Source: Streptococcus cristatus (GTDB lineage Bacteria > Bacillota > Bacilli > Lactobacillales > Streptococcaceae). Taken from it: a stretch of DNA of 64,000 bases. Every line of letters starts with the position of its first letter. Positions within the stretch are counted from its first letter, which is position 1. The notes under the pieces were generated by a model, which had not been told where the DNA came from, did no database searches, and saw only the letters and a list, made by a program, of their open reading frames with translations. The translations under genes and the position numbers were made by a program. Location: NCBI RefSeq assembly GCF_003943515.1, contig NZ_RJPT01000003.1, positions 62,001 through 126,000 on the forward strand, written 5' to 3'. Positions 18,633 to 27,162 of this stretch are shown piece by piece.

Positions 18633-19463
18633 ATGAAAGAATCAGATGTTTTGACTAGGATTGGATTGAAAGATAAGGACGAATTGCTCTCTTTATTAGA
18701 AAATAGTGGGTTAAATGAAAGATTGTCTAGACTTACTTCTATTGATAGAGAAACACATTCTATTAAGTTAGAATTTTGTGAATCAGGATGTTACTTTAAA
18801 ATAGTACAAGATGATGTGAGGGATATATCGGAAGTTACAGAAGAAAGTACAAATGTTCATAGAAAGGGCTGGTCTTGTATTTTAGAATCCTCTACGGAGG
18901 AAATAAACTTTAAAAACAAAAAAACTCCTAAACCAATCGGATTCCCTAGATCAAACTGCAGAGTAGAAATGGATAAAGTAAAAGTCTGGTGTTTTCATAA
19001 AGGGCATATATTGGGAAGAGGAGTTTCTAAGTATGTATCCAACTATTGTTATTTTAGTAATGATTCAGAGGAGAACTTTGGGGCCTTAAATCGAGGGTTA
19101 ATTGATAACATAAATACAAATTTATTTACGCAATTTGCAAGCGCAAATTACCAAATAGGCTCTTCAAAAAGAAATAGTCAGGCTTATTTTGAAAGAGAAG
19201 TTGAGAATTTTTTTAAGGATAGCGAAAATGGAGTGATTTTCTATGAAGTAAAGGCCATTTATAAAAAGTCAGAAGATTCAATAGATAAATATCCTATTGG
19301 AACGGAAATTTTTTATACAACTTTAGATAATAATAGCAGAGAAGAATCTATAGAGCAACATGTTTTTGTCCCCAATTGTGCTGTCTATTTTGACTTGTCT
19401 GGTTTGGGTGTCAGTTATCAACAGTTTTATAAACATGGATATGATGAAATATGCCGAAAATAG
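18633..19463 (+). CDS. cytosolic EndA-like DNA/RNA non-specific endonuclease
   Basis: 276 residues from ATG 18633 (AAGGA eight bases upstream); GTG 18615 is an alternative that would add six residues. The second half shows the His-Me finger pattern of the EndA/NucA family: HKGHILGRG (corresponding to DRGH), NLFTQFASANYQ (metal Asn region), QAYFEREV, a strand ending VKAIYKK, and HVFVPNC near the end. Streptococcal EndA is exported and membrane-bound, but this protein has no signal peptide and a different, unrecognised N-terminal half of about 110 residues. The active-site first position is His instead of the usual Asp. It may be an intracellular effector paired with the upstream protein. Confidence 0.65.
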   Translation: MKESDVLTRIGLKDKDELLSLLENSGLNERLSRLTSIDRETHSIKLEFCESGCYFKIVQDDVRDISEVTEESTNVHRKGWSCILESSTEEINFKNKKTPKPIGFPRSNCRVEMDKVKVWCFHKGHILGRGVSKYVSNYCYFSNDSEENFGALNRGLIDNINTNLFTQFASANYQIGSSKRNSQAYFEREVENFFKDSENGVIFYEVKAIYKKSEDSIDKYPIGTEIFYTTLDNNSREESIEQHVFVPNCAVYFDLSGLGVSYQQFYKHGYDEICRK

Positions 19464-19484
19464 TATCTCGCCAGTTCTAAAGTG

Positions 19485-19630
19485 AGTCCGTCCGATTTTA
19501 GGACGAGGCCTTTCATGGCGAATTCTGTTTGTCCGAAAATCGGACGAGTGTTTTTTGAGTAAAAGACGAACGTTTGTTTTTCGGACGAGCTCTTGCAAGA
19601 GCAAAAAACTTTTTCCGAAAATCGGATGAA
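19485..19630. repeat. array of short hairpins with A/T loops, region 1
   Basis: Within 150 bases: CGTCC-gatttta-GGACG (19489-19505), GTCCG-aaaat-CGGAC (19531-19545), palindrome GCTCTTGCAAGAGC (19589-19602) and TCCG-aaaat-CGGA (19614-19626). The unit ends in GACGAG several times. A similar array with changed but still paired stems lies at 36882-37015. Confidence 0.65.
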
Positions 19631-19671
19631 GTTAAAAGTACATTAAAATAAAAAATTAGGAGATTGTAAAA

Positions 19672-20412
19672 ATGAAAAAAATTTATGGAACTACTAGTTT
19701 GGATGTTAAGTCTTTAGAAAACAACGAATTTTTCCAGCTCATGTCTGAGAGCATGGAGGAGATTGCGGCTTTTAATAAGGCCAACAAGGTAGATGCTATT
19801 TACACGACTAAGCTGACAGAGATGGAGCAGCTTTTGGCTAAGCTACAAGGAGGGCTTCATCAGACCAAATCCAGCAAGCTGGTGGCTAGTCTAGATAAAG
19901 CTGACCGTGAGCGCGACGATACTTTGGCTACGCTCCATTCTCTGGTTCGGGCCTTTGCAAGGGTCAAGGACGCAGCAACCAAGGAAGCCTACGAGACCCT
20001 GTCTCAGCTACTGAAAAACTATAGCGGTCTAGCTAGCACTAGCTTGGAAAAGGAGACCGAGGGCATCAACCACCTGCTCCAAGAGCTGAAAAAGCCAGTC
20101 TACCAGACAGCGCTAGCTAAGTTGCATCTGGAAGCCCATGTCGACAGTCTGGCTGCTGCTCAGAAGGCTTTTAACAAGACCTACAAGGAGCGACTGACTG
20201 AGCTCAAGGGCAAGGCTCCAAGCCAGAATAAGACCGTCCGCTTCAAGCTGCAAGAAATCTATGATTTCCTTGTGGACTTTACGGCTATCGGTGCTTATGC
20301 TTATCCCGAAAGAACTCACATGGTCAATCTCCGCGACCACCTCAACGCTATCCGCAGCCGCTACAAAAAACGAAAGCCAGCCAAGAAGGTGAAAGAAGAA
20401 GTGGAAGGATAA
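19672..20412 (+). CDS. uncharacterised helical protein (DUF6261-like)
   Basis: 246 residues, almost entirely predicted helix, with no membrane segment or signal peptide. The start is supported by TTAGGAG ten bases upstream. The N-terminal IYGTTSLDVKSLENNEF stretch and repeated LA/LL heptad-like spacing suggest an antiparallel helical bundle; the C-terminus is a Lys/Arg tail. The arrangement recalls proteins labelled DUF6261, known in streptococci and Bacteroidota, but this is from memory and uncertain. Codon use is closer to the core genes than to the AT-rich genes on either side. Function unknown. Confidence 0.55.
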   Translation: MKKIYGTTSLDVKSLENNEFFQLMSESMEEIAAFNKANKVDAIYTTKLTEMEQLLAKLQGGLHQTKSSKLVASLDKADRERDDTLATLHSLVRAFARVKDAATKEAYETLSQLLKNYSGLASTSLEKETEGINHLLQELKKPVYQTALAKLHLEAHVDSLAAAQKAFNKTYKERLTELKGKAPSQNKTVRFKLQEIYDFLVDFTAIGAYAYPERTHMVNLRDHLNAIRSRYKKRKPAKKVKEEVEG

Positions 20413-20486
20413 ATAAAATGGTTTTATAAGAGATAGAATATAAAGTAATCTCATTTTCCATAGCTGGATTTATGGAGGAGTAACTT

Positions 20487-21170
20487 ATGACACCTGAAAT
20501 GTTTGATAAATTAATCAAAGCTATTGATTCAACTGATTGGATTTCCAATTGGATTCAAATAGGTTTAGGAATCTTTTCAATTCTTATACCTATTATCTAT
20601 GCAACTTGGATTTCAAAGAAAGATACTAAAGAAATTGATGAACGTCAACAAAAGCTAGAGATTATTCAAAATTCAATCGCAAATAATATATTAGAATTAA
20701 CAGGGCAGCAAAATCAATTATCCGATACTCAGAAAAAAGTTGAAGAAAGCTTAAGAGAGCTTAAAGCAATAGCTCAACAATCAAGAAAGTCAAATCTTAT
20801 AAAATTACAAAATGATTTCCCAATATTTTTTAGAGCTTTGGATGATTTTGAATGGGAGTATAGCAAATTATCGAAGACTATTAGTGATTTCAATACTAAG
20901 AAGAAAATGTCGTCTGATGTTAAGGATGAAGTAGGTGAAATTTTTATAGCAATGGAAGATCTGATTGAAGCCGAAATTAATCATCTGAACAATTCAGAAA
21001 TCCCTCCAATAATTTTAGGTAGTTTTAACAAATTATTAAGATCGATAAATTCTTCATCAAAATATTATTTGACAAACTTTGACGATATTCAATGTACAAA
21101 TTTTATATTTGATGAGTTTTCAAGAATAAAGATAGCTAGAGAAGAATTGCTTATGTTTCTTAATGTGTAA
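20487..21170 (+). CDS. membrane-anchored coiled-coil protein, unknown
   Basis: 227 residues. One membrane segment (about 23-43) with a short N-terminus outside or in the membrane, followed by a charged coiled coil (about 45-110, rich in E, K and Q) and a helical C-terminal domain. Strong ribosome site (GGAGGAG) ten bases before the ATG. AT-rich like the nuclease pair. No family recognised. Single-span coiled-coil proteins of this shape are common as membrane-tethered sensors or partners in mobile defence clusters, but nothing here proves such a role. Confidence 0.6.
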   Translation: MTPEMFDKLIKAIDSTDWISNWIQIGLGIFSILIPIIYATWISKKDTKEIDERQQKLEIIQNSIANNILELTGQQNQLSDTQKKVEESLRELKAIAQQSRKSNLIKLQNDFPIFFRALDDFEWEYSKLSKTISDFNTKKKMSSDVKDEVGEIFIAMEDLIEAEINHLNNSEIPPIILGSFNKLLRSINSSSKYYLTNFDDIQCTNFIFDEFSRIKIAREELLMFLNV

Positions 21171-21245
21171 TCTTTCTATCTATATGAAACTTTTTTTAAA
21201 TTGATATAGTTAATTTCAATCTCCAATAAAAAGGTAGGTATTCCC

Positions 21246-22079
21246 ATGAGAACTGAATCCGAAATGTTTGATGTGATTTTGCAAACCGCAAAAGTGCTAC
21301 AAGTCGACGCTGTCGCCATGTCCGGCTCACGGACAAATCCAAACGCCCCCAAGGACGAGTTCCAAGATTATGATGTGGTCTACATTGTGGAGGATTTGGA
21401 TGGTCTGACGGCCGACCTTGCTTGGTTGGAAGAATTTGGCAAGCGCATCATCGAGCAGCATAACGTACTTGACCATCGCCGCCTCTATCTCATGCTCTTT
21501 GAAGATGGCAATCGGATCGATTTGACCCTCTGCCCCAAGGAGCACATCAAAGAGTGGATAGATAGCGAAGCGGATTTCACGGTGCTGGATGACCCGCAGG
21601 GGTTCTTTCAGCCTCATGCACCGACACCTAAGCGCTATTGGACGGCACCAGCTCGTGCGATTGATTTTGATAAATCTTGCAATGAATTTTGGTGGGTATC
21701 AGCCTATGTGGTCAAGGGCATTTGTCGAAATCACCTGATCTATGCGACGGATCATCTCTATGGCATCTGCCAGCAAGAATTGCTTAAGCTGTTAGCTTGG
21801 CAAGTCGCAGCAGATAAGGGGACGGTCGATGTTGGCAAGAATTACAAGTATCTCTTTCAGTATTTGCCTGCTGAGAAAGAGAAAGAATTTACAGCCTTGC
21901 TTGACTTTTCTGACCAGAAAAGTCTCACCAAGTCTCTCTTGGCGACCATGGACTTTTTCCACAAAGAAGCTCAAGATTTCTCTCTCAAAACCGGCTTCCA
22001 CTATGACAAAGAAACCGCAGAGACGATGATTGAGTATGCTGAGGAGAGACTCGAAACAAATGAAACATTTACAAAATAA
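21246..22079 (+). CDS. aminoglycoside 6-adenylyltransferase family protein
   Basis: 277 residues. The nucleotidyltransferase signature SGSRTNPNAPKDEFQDYDVV with the paired acidic residues, the later RIDLTLCP strand and the ANT(6)-type C-terminal helical domain are present. ANT(6) enzymes adenylate streptomycin. No transposon or other resistance gene is adjacent, so it looks like a chromosomal family member; whether it confers resistance is not determined by sequence. AAGGTAGG lies upstream of the ATG. It overlaps the next gene. Confidence 0.85.
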   Translation: MRTESEMFDVILQTAKVLQVDAVAMSGSRTNPNAPKDEFQDYDVVYIVEDLDGLTADLAWLEEFGKRIIEQHNVLDHRRLYLMLFEDGNRIDLTLCPKEHIKEWIDSEADFTVLDDPQGFFQPHAPTPKRYWTAPARAIDFDKSCNEFWWVSAYVVKGICRNHLIYATDHLYGICQQELLKLLAWQVAADKGTVDVGKNYKYLFQYLPAEKEKEFTALLDFSDQKSLTKSLLATMDFFHKEAQDFSLKTGFHYDKETAETMIEYAEERLETNETFTK

Positions 22080-22794
22080 TAAGATAACAAAATTTTTATT
22101 GATTAGTTTTCTCATTTCTTGGGGATTTGGTTGGGGATTGCTCGCTTTTCTGACGCAAATGAGCCTCTTAAGTCTAACAAGTCCACTAGGAGTTTTTCTC
22201 CATTTACTAGGAGGTTTCGGTCCAACCATTGCAGCCATTTCTTGTTTGCCTCAAAAATCCATTAAAAGCATAGTCTCTTTTATCTTAGGGGACTCAAAGA
22301 AATATATTTTGTTATTTCTTTTACTAATTTTCGTGCAGACGGGTGTTATTGCTTTTTCTTCTAAGGAGATTAATCCAGCTTTTCCGCTAGGAAATTTGTT
22401 TGTTGTTTTTTTGAGTGCAGTCTGTGTTTATGGAGGTGAAGAAGAATTGGGATGGCGAGGCACCTTGCAACCAACTTTGGAAACTAGATTCTCCTTTTGG
22501 ATTTCCGGTTTGATAACAGGTTGTATTTGGGCAATATGGCATGTACCTTTATGGTTTGTGATTGGAAGTTCCCAAAGTAGGATGCCTTTTATATTCTTCA
22601 GTCTATTTGCAATTTATCTCAGTATTCTTCTGGCAGCTGTTTTCAAAAAGACTAAGTCGATCCTTTATTGCGCCATTTTTCACGGCTTAATTAATACCCT
22701 ACTTAGCTTATTTGTTATTAAAATTAATCTTTTATTCATTATAGGATTAGTAGGATTGCTCTTCTTTTCTCACTACCTACAAAGAAACAGTTAA
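22060..22794 (+). CDS. CPBP-family intramembrane glutamic protease
   Basis: 244 residues from ATG 22060, overlapping the end of the adenylyltransferase gene by 20 bases; GAGGAGAG lies upstream. Seven to eight membrane segments. The family motif EELGWRG has its catalytic pair at about Glu128-Glu129; the later HVPLW and FHGLINT supply the conserved histidines. Members cleave substrates within the membrane or protect producers of small peptides. The overlap suggests cotranscription with the adenylyltransferase; no bacteriocin gene was seen. Confidence 0.85.
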   Translation: MKHLQNNKITKFLLISFLISWGFGWGLLAFLTQMSLLSLTSPLGVFLHLLGGFGPTIAAISCLPQKSIKSIVSFILGDSKKYILLFLLLIFVQTGVIAFSSKEINPAFPLGNLFVVFLSAVCVYGGEEELGWRGTLQPTLETRFSFWISGLITGCIWAIWHVPLWFVIGSSQSRMPFIFFSLFAIYLSILLAAVFKKTKSILYCAIFHGLINTLLSLFVIKINLLFIIGLVGLLFFSHYLQRNS

Positions 22795-22846
22795 ATTTAT
22801 AAAATATAGATTTACTTTACAATAAAACACTAAAAAGAGAATTATT

Positions 22847-25297
22847 ATGTCCAACATTCAAAACATGTCCCTTGAGGACATTATGGGAGAGCGCTTTGGT
22901 CGCTACTCCAAATACATCATTCAAGAGCGGGCCTTGCCGGACATTCGCGATGGCTTGAAGCCTGTTCAGCGCCGTATTCTTTATTCGATGAACAAGGACG
23001 GCAACACCTTTGACAAGGGCTACCGCAAGTCAGCCAAGTCTGTCGGGAACATCATGGGGAATTTCCACCCCCACGGTGACAGCTCCATCTACGATGCCAT
23101 GGTCCGTATGTCTCAGGACTGGAAAAACCGTGAGATTCTCGTTGAGATGCACGGGAACAATGGTTCCATGGACGGTGATCCACCGGCGGCTATGCGTTAT
23201 ACTGAGGCGCGGCTGTCTGAGATGGCTGGCTATCTTTTGCAGGATATCGAGAAAGATACCGTTCCTTTTGCTTGGAACTTCGACGATACTGAGAAGGAGC
23301 CGACCGTTCTGCCGGCAGCCTTTCCTAACCTCTTGGTCAATGGAGCAACTGGGATTTCCGCTGGTTATGCGACCGATATCCCGCCTCATAATCTAGCCGA
23401 GGTCATTGATGCGGTCATCTATATGATTGATCATCCGTCTGCCAAGGTGGACAAACTCATGGAGTTTCTGCCTGGTCCAGACTTCCCGACAGGAGCTATT
23501 GTTCAAGGTCGTGATGAAATCAAGAAGGCTTACGAGACTGGCAAAGGTCGCGTCGTGGTGCGTTCCAGAACTGAGATTGAAAAGTTGAAGGGCGGTAAAG
23601 AGCAAATCGTCATCACCGAGATTCCTTACGAGATTAATAAAGCGGTCTTGGTCAAGAAAATCGACGATGTGCGGGTCAACAATAAGGTGGCTGGCATTGC
23701 TGAGGTGCGGGACGAATCCGACCGGGACGGTCTGCGTATTGCCATCGAGCTCAAGAAAGATGCAAATACTGAGCTGATTCTCAACTATCTTTTCAAGTAC
23801 ACTGATTTACAGGTAAATTATAACTTCAACATGGTGGCAATCGACAACTTTACGCCTCGTTTGGTGGGAATTGTGACAATCTTGACTAGTTATATTGCCC
23901 ACCGCAAGGAGATTATTCTGGCTCGCAGCCGTTTTGACAAGGCTAAGGCTGAGAAACGGCTGCATATCGTGGAAGGACTGATTCGGGTGCTTTCCATCTT
24001 GGACGAGGTGATTGCCCTGATTCGGGCTTCCGAAAACAAAGCAGACGCCAAGGAAAATCTTAAAGTCAGCTATGATTTCACTGAGGAGCAGGCTGAGGCT
24101 ATCGTCACTCTCCAACTCTACCGTTTGACAAATACAGACGTAGTGGTTCTGGAAGAGGAAGAAGCAGAGCTGCGCGAGAAGATTGCGATGCTGGCAGCCA
24201 TTATCGGTGATGAGCGGACTATGTATAACCTCATGAAGCGGGAGCTCCGCGATGTCAAGAAGAAGTTTGGCAACCCGCGTCTCAGTGAGCTGCAGGATAG
24301 GGCAAACGCCATTGAGATTGATACGGCTAGCCTGATTGTGGAGGAAGAGACCTATGTCAGCGTGACACGTTCCGGCTACATCAAGCGGACCAGTCCGCGT
24401 TCCTTCTCTGCTTCAACCCTAGAGGAAATGGGCAAGCGTGATGACGACCGACTGATTTTCCTCAGTCCAGCCAAGACGACTCAGCATTTGCTGATTTTCA
24501 CAAGTCTGGGAAATGTCATTTACCGGCCTGTTCATGAGCTGTCAGATATTCGCTGGAAAGAGATTGGAGAACACCTCAGCCAGACCATCAGTAACTTTGA
24601 TACAAAGGAAGAGGTTATCTATACAGAATTGCTGGATAGCTTTGAGGAGGGCACTTACTTTGCAGCGACCAAGCTGGGTCAAATCAAGCGTGTAGAGCGT
24701 AAAGAATTCAGTCCTTGGCGGACCTACAAGTCCAAGTCGCTTAAGTTTGCCAAGCTGAAAAATGAAGACGATCAGGTTATTGCTCTGGCGCCGATTAAGC
24801 TGGATGATGTCATGCTTGTGACTAAGAATGGCTATGCTCTGCGTTTCAATATTGAGGAAGTGCCAGTTATCGGAGCTAAGGCAGCTGGGGTTAAAGCCAT
24901 CAACCTCAAGAAGGACGATGTCCTAGCGGCAGCCTTTATCGCCAACACCGACTCGCTTTACATCCTGACTCAGCGCGGTTCCCTCAAGCGTATGGCAGTC
25001 GCAGATATTCCTGTTACCAGTCGGGCAAATCGCGGTCTTCAGGTTCTGAGAGAGCTTAAGACCAAGCCGCATCGTGTCTTCGCAGCTGGTCCTGTCTATG
25101 GCGAAGCAGCAGACTTTGACCTCTTTACTACTGAAGCAGAAGCTAGTGAGGATCAGATTTTGCAGGTGCTTTCTAATAAAGGAACGGCCTATGAAATCAA
25201 TCTGGCTGACCTCAGCCTGTCTGAGCGCACCAGCAACGGCAGCTTCATTTCTGATACTATTTCAGATGAAGAAGTTTTCTCTGCTTATATCAAGTAA
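22847..25297 (+). CDS. parC: DNA topoisomerase IV subunit A
   Basis: 816 residues. The catalytic tyrosine is Tyr118 in AAMRYTEARLS. The quinolone-determining segment HPHGDSSIYDA has Ser79 and Asp83, the susceptible wild-type pair. The C-terminal beta-pinwheel carries YVSVTRSGYIKRT- and LYILTQRGSLKRM-type repeats. It cuts and rejoins DNA with ParE. It is separated from parE by an accessory block, and its own promoter presumably lies at about 22800-22825 (TTTACA- and TACAAT-like boxes). Confidence 0.97.
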   Translation: MSNIQNMSLEDIMGERFGRYSKYIIQERALPDIRDGLKPVQRRILYSMNKDGNTFDKGYRKSAKSVGNIMGNFHPHGDSSIYDAMVRMSQDWKNREILVEMHGNNGSMDGDPPAAMRYTEARLSEMAGYLLQDIEKDTVPFAWNFDDTEKEPTVLPAAFPNLLVNGATGISAGYATDIPPHNLAEVIDAVIYMIDHPSAKVDKLMEFLPGPDFPTGAIVQGRDEIKKAYETGKGRVVVRSRTEIEKLKGGKEQIVITEIPYEINKAVLVKKIDDVRVNNKVAGIAEVRDESDRDGLRIAIELKKDANTELILNYLFKYTDLQVNYNFNMVAIDNFTPRLVGIVTILTSYIAHRKEIILARSRFDKAKAEKRLHIVEGLIRVLSILDEVIALIRASENKADAKENLKVSYDFTEEQAEAIVTLQLYRLTNTDVVVLEEEEAELREKIAMLAAIIGDERTMYNLMKRELRDVKKKFGNPRLSELQDRANAIEIDTASLIVEEETYVSVTRSGYIKRTSPRSFSASTLEEMGKRDDDRLIFLSPAKTTQHLLIFTSLGNVIYRPVHELSDIRWKEIGEHLSQTISNFDTKEEVIYTELLDSFEEGTYFAATKLGQIKRVERKEFSPWRTYKSKSLKFAKLKNEDDQVIALAPIKLDDVMLVTKNGYALRFNIEEVPVIGAKAAGVKAINLKKDDVLAAAFIANTDSLYILTQRGSLKRMAVADIPVTSRANRGLQVLRELKTKPHRVFAAGPVYGEAADFDLFTTEAEASEDQILQVLSNKGTAYEINLADLSLSERTSNGSFISDTISDEEVFSAYIK

Positions 25298-25302
25298 TCA
25301 AC

Positions 25303-25328
25303 AAGCCAGTTCACACGAACTGGTTTTT
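25303..25328 (+). terminator. terminator after parC
   Basis: AAGCCAGTTC-acac-GAACTGGTTTTT. Confidence 0.85.
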
Positions 25329-25437
25329 AAAAAAATAAATTTTCAGAAAATTGAAAATAATGATTGAATTTTTCAGAAAAAGGTGTACAATAGGGAGTAT
25401 CTATAAATTGAAAGATAAGGAAAAGAGGAAAAAGACT

Positions 25438-26463
25438 ATGACAGTAAATCTTGATTGGGAAAATCTTGGCTTTTCATATATGAAATTGCCCTATCGCTAT
25501 ATCGCTTATTATCGGAATGGTCAGTGGGAAGAAGGACAGCTGACAGAAGATGCGACCCTGCATATTTCTGAGTCTTCACCAAGTCTTCACTATGGCCAGC
25601 AGGCTTTCGAAGGTCTAAAGGCTTATCGTACCAAGGATGGTAGTGTTCAGCTTTTCCGTCCAGATGAGAATGCTAAGCGCCTGCAACGCACTTGCGATCG
25701 TCTCTTGATGCCACAAGTTTCAACTGAAATGTTTGTGGAAGCGTGTAAGGCCGTTGTCCGCGCCAATGAAGAATATGTACCGCCATATGGAACAGGAGGA
25801 ACTCTCTACCTTCGTCCCCTTTTGATTGGTATCGGAGATATCATCGGGGTAAAACCAGCAGAGGAGTACATTTTTACGATTTTTGCTATGCCAGTTGGAA
25901 ACTACTTCAAGGGTGGTTTGGTTCCAACCAACTTCTTGATCCAAGATGAATATGACCGTGCAGCTCCACATGGTACAGGTGCTGCTAAGGTAGGCGGTAA
26001 CTACGCAGCTAGTCTTCTACCAGGTAAGATGGCTAAGTCTCGCAACTTTTCTGATGTTATCTACTTAGATCCGTCAACTCATACCAAGATTGAAGAAGTC
26101 GGATCAGCCAATTTCTTTGGAATCACCAAGGACAATGAATTTGTGACTCCGCTTAGCCCGTCCATTCTGCCATCCATTACCAAATATTCTTTGCTTTACT
26201 TAGCAGAGCACCGCTTAGGTTTGACGCCGATTGAAGGCGACGTTCCAATTGATAAGTTGGATCGCTTTGTCGAAGCAGGAGCTTGTGGTACGGCGGCTGT
26301 TATCTCACCAATTGGAGGAATCCAGCATGGCGATGATTTCCATGTATTCTATAGCGAGACAGAAGTTGGGCCAGTGACTCGCAGACTCTACGATGAGCTG
26401 ACTGGTATCCAATTTGGTGATGTAGAAGCTCCAGAAGGTTGGATTGTAAAAGTAGACGAATAA
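25438..26463 (+). CDS. ilvE: branched-chain amino-acid aminotransferase
   Basis: 341 residues from ATG 25438, preceded by AAGAGGAA; the frame extends further upstream without a ribosome site. Fold-type IV aminotransferase: the PLP lysine is in GAAKVGGNYAAS, and GQQAFEGLKAYR and EVGSANFF are family signatures. It interconverts Leu, Ile and Val with their keto acids in the cytoplasm. In streptococci ilvE often follows parC, as here. Confidence 0.96.
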   Translation: MTVNLDWENLGFSYMKLPYRYIAYYRNGQWEEGQLTEDATLHISESSPSLHYGQQAFEGLKAYRTKDGSVQLFRPDENAKRLQRTCDRLLMPQVSTEMFVEACKAVVRANEEYVPPYGTGGTLYLRPLLIGIGDIIGVKPAEEYIFTIFAMPVGNYFKGGLVPTNFLIQDEYDRAAPHGTGAAKVGGNYAASLLPGKMAKSRNFSDVIYLDPSTHTKIEEVGSANFFGITKDNEFVTPLSPSILPSITKYSLLYLAEHRLGLTPIEGDVPIDKLDRFVEAGACGTAAVISPIGGIQHGDDFHVFYSETEVGPVTRRLYDELTGIQFGDVEAPEGWIVKVDE

Positions 26464-26467
26464 CTTT

Positions 26468-26490
26468 AAGAGCCTTTCGAGGCTCTTTTT
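26468..26490 (+). terminator. terminator after ilvE
   Basis: AAGAGCC-tttcga-GGCTCTTTTT. Confidence 0.88.
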
Positions 26491-26556
26491 ATTGAGGAAA
26501 TCACTTGCCAGCTTTGCTATTTTTGTGTAAAATAGAGACTTGAAAGAGGTAAAAGA

Positions 26557-26787
26557 ATGAGTAAAAAAGATAAAAAAATTGAGATTCAGATTGCGGATAG
26601 TAAGGTGACACTTGGCGCTGATCAATTTGATGGCTACACCCTTTCTATTGGGAAAAAAGTCATTGGCGAGATTGCCGAGTTTGACGGTCAATTTGCTATT
26701 GTCAAGAATGGAAATGTTGAAAGTTTATATAAAAAGCTTGAAAAAGCGGTGGAAACTTTGATTGAAACCTACAATTTAGGAAAATAA
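26557..26787 (+). CDS. small DUF2969-family protein
   Basis: 76 residues, highly charged, no membrane segment. The pattern I-x-I-x-D ... LGADQFDGYTLSIGKK ... I-x-E-F-D-G-QF matches a small family in lactic-acid bacteria annotated DUF2969. AAAGAGG lies upstream of the ATG, and TGTAAAAT at about 26525-26532 is a plausible -10 region. Function unknown. Downstream are two tRNA genes. Confidence 0.8.
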   Translation: MSKKDKKIEIQIADSKVTLGADQFDGYTLSIGKKVIGEIAEFDGQFAIVKNGNVESLYKKLEKAVETLIETYNLGK

Positions 26788-26837
26788 GGGCTTGCGCTTT
26801 TATTAGATTAATGATATAATTGATATCGTTGATTGTC

Positions 26838-26918
26838 GGAGAGATAGCGAAGAGGCTAAACGCGGCGGACTGTAAATCCGCTCCTTCGGGTTCGGGGGTT
26901 CGAATCCCTCTCTCTCCA
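26838..26918 (+). tRNA. tRNA-Tyr (GUA)
   Basis: Acceptor pair GGAGAGA/TCTCTCC, anticodon GTA in GACTGTAAATCC, an extended variable arm as expected for bacterial tRNA-Tyr, and T-loop GGTTCGAATCC. 81 bases; CCA is not encoded. Confidence 0.95.
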
Positions 26919-26927
26919 TTTCATCAT

Positions 26928-26999
26928 TGGGGTATAGCCAAGCGGTAAGGCAAGGGACTTTGACTCCCTCATGCGTTGGTTCGAATCCAGCTACCCCAG
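26928..26999 (+). tRNA. tRNA-Gln (UUG)
   Basis: Acceptor pair TGGGGTA/TACCCCA, anticodon TTG in ACTTTGACT, and T-loop GGTTCGAATCC. The weak U-A first pair is typical of tRNA-Gln. 72 bases, nine bases after tRNA-Tyr. Confidence 0.95.
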
Positions 27000-27126
27000 T
27001 TCTTAGGTAATATATCAGATAAAGGATAAAATATCGTCGGATATTTTATTTCTTTATAGGGTGGAAAACGGTAAAAGATAAATCAATGTCGTTTGCGGGT
27101 GCTTAGGAAAATAATTATAAGTATGT

Positions 27127-27141
27127 CAAGTAGTATACTTG
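27127..27141. promoter_or_regulatory. palindrome directly before the rpsA ribosome site
   Basis: CAAGTA-gta-TACTTG, ending seven bases before GGAGG. Its position in the leader suggests an RNA hairpin or protein site affecting rpsA translation; no T-run follows, so it is not a terminator. Confidence 0.45.
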
Positions 27142-27162
27142 ATTGTTGGAGGATTTTTTTAG

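Noticed and set aside
21246-22794. Resistance island
   Set aside because: Only one resistance-family gene is present, without integrase, transposase or flanking repeats.
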